Shown: positions 4,995-5,017 of the stretch, in pieces
Numbering within the stretch: position 1 is the first letter of the stretch
Layout: every line of letters begins with the position of its first letter
Source: Candidatus Parcubacteria bacterium
Lineage (GTDB): Bacteria; Patescibacteriota; Patescibacteriia; Patescibacteriales; UBA12075
Direction of reading: 5' to 3'
Length of the DNA: 5,017 nt
Assembly: GCA_023139655.1 (NCBI GenBank)
Contig: JAGLNE010000085.1
Location: 1-5,017 of the forward strand
Translations under genes and position numbers: made by a program
Notes under the pieces: generated by a model
The model's input: only the letters and a program-made list of their open reading frames with translations
Databases searched by the model: none
What the model was told of the DNA's origin: nothing

Positions 4995-5017
4995 CACGGA
5001 GGCACAGAGACACAGAG
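4995..5017. repeat. 8-base tandem repeat running off the window end
   Basis: CACGGAGG (4995-5002), CACAGAGA (5003-5010) and CACAGAG (5011-5017, cut by the window edge) form an 8-base periodic array of consensus CACRGAGR. The array may continue beyond the window. No coding sequence is seen from 4942 to the end. Confidence 0.6.

Overview
The window is a compact stretch of an AT-leaning bacterial genome in which all seven recognisable genes lie on the + strand. Gene ends use TAA, TAG and TGA, and tryptophan is TGG, so the standard bacterial code fits. None of the starts has a convincing Shine-Dalgarno sequence. Several good -10 boxes sit within about 15 bases of the start codon, which suggests leaderless or short-leader mRNAs. 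Small single-domain proteins, lipoproteins without known relatives, a large membrane protein I do not recognise and repeat-filled gaps would suit an uncultured lineage such as a Candidate Phyla Radiation (Patescibacteria) member. That placement is inference; there is no rRNA or other marker to settle it.

Layout. Positions 1-347 hold the C-terminal ATPase part of a sensor histidine kinase; its reading frame is broken or lost upstream of about position 78. Next is a stand-alone receiver-domain response regulator (483-851), closed by a clear intrinsic terminator (877-912). A strong sigma70-type promoter (919-947) then drives a 242-residue lipoprotein made of six tandem cysteine-rich modules (962-1690). 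A 75-residue two-helix membrane protein (1807-2034) follows. A probable two-gene unit comes next: a 153-residue lipoprotein (2116-2577) and, one base later, a 554-residue protein with a helical cytosolic domain and about four C-terminal membrane segments (2579-4243). Last is rsmI (4327-4941), the 16S rRNA C1402 2'-O-methyltransferase, whose C-terminal part is missing.

How the genes relate. The kinase fragment and response regulator look like remnants of, or a complete, two-component pair. The cysteine-rich lipoprotein, the small membrane protein, the second lipoprotein and the 554-residue protein all belong to the cell envelope, but no shared pathway can be read from sequence. rsmI is a housekeeping ribosome-modification gene.

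The most unusual signal is between the genes. Three successive gaps (after 1690, after 2034, after 4243) each begin at or within two bases of a stop codon with a different array of 7- or 9-base tandem units. Each array is followed by an inverted, complementary arm that can fold into a long hairpin; the last ends four bases before the rsmI start codon. The end of the window (4891-5017) is a mosaic of a perfect GC-rich palindrome, a 12-bp inverted repeat and an 8-base tandem repeat, and it appears to have replaced or interrupted the 3' part of rsmI.
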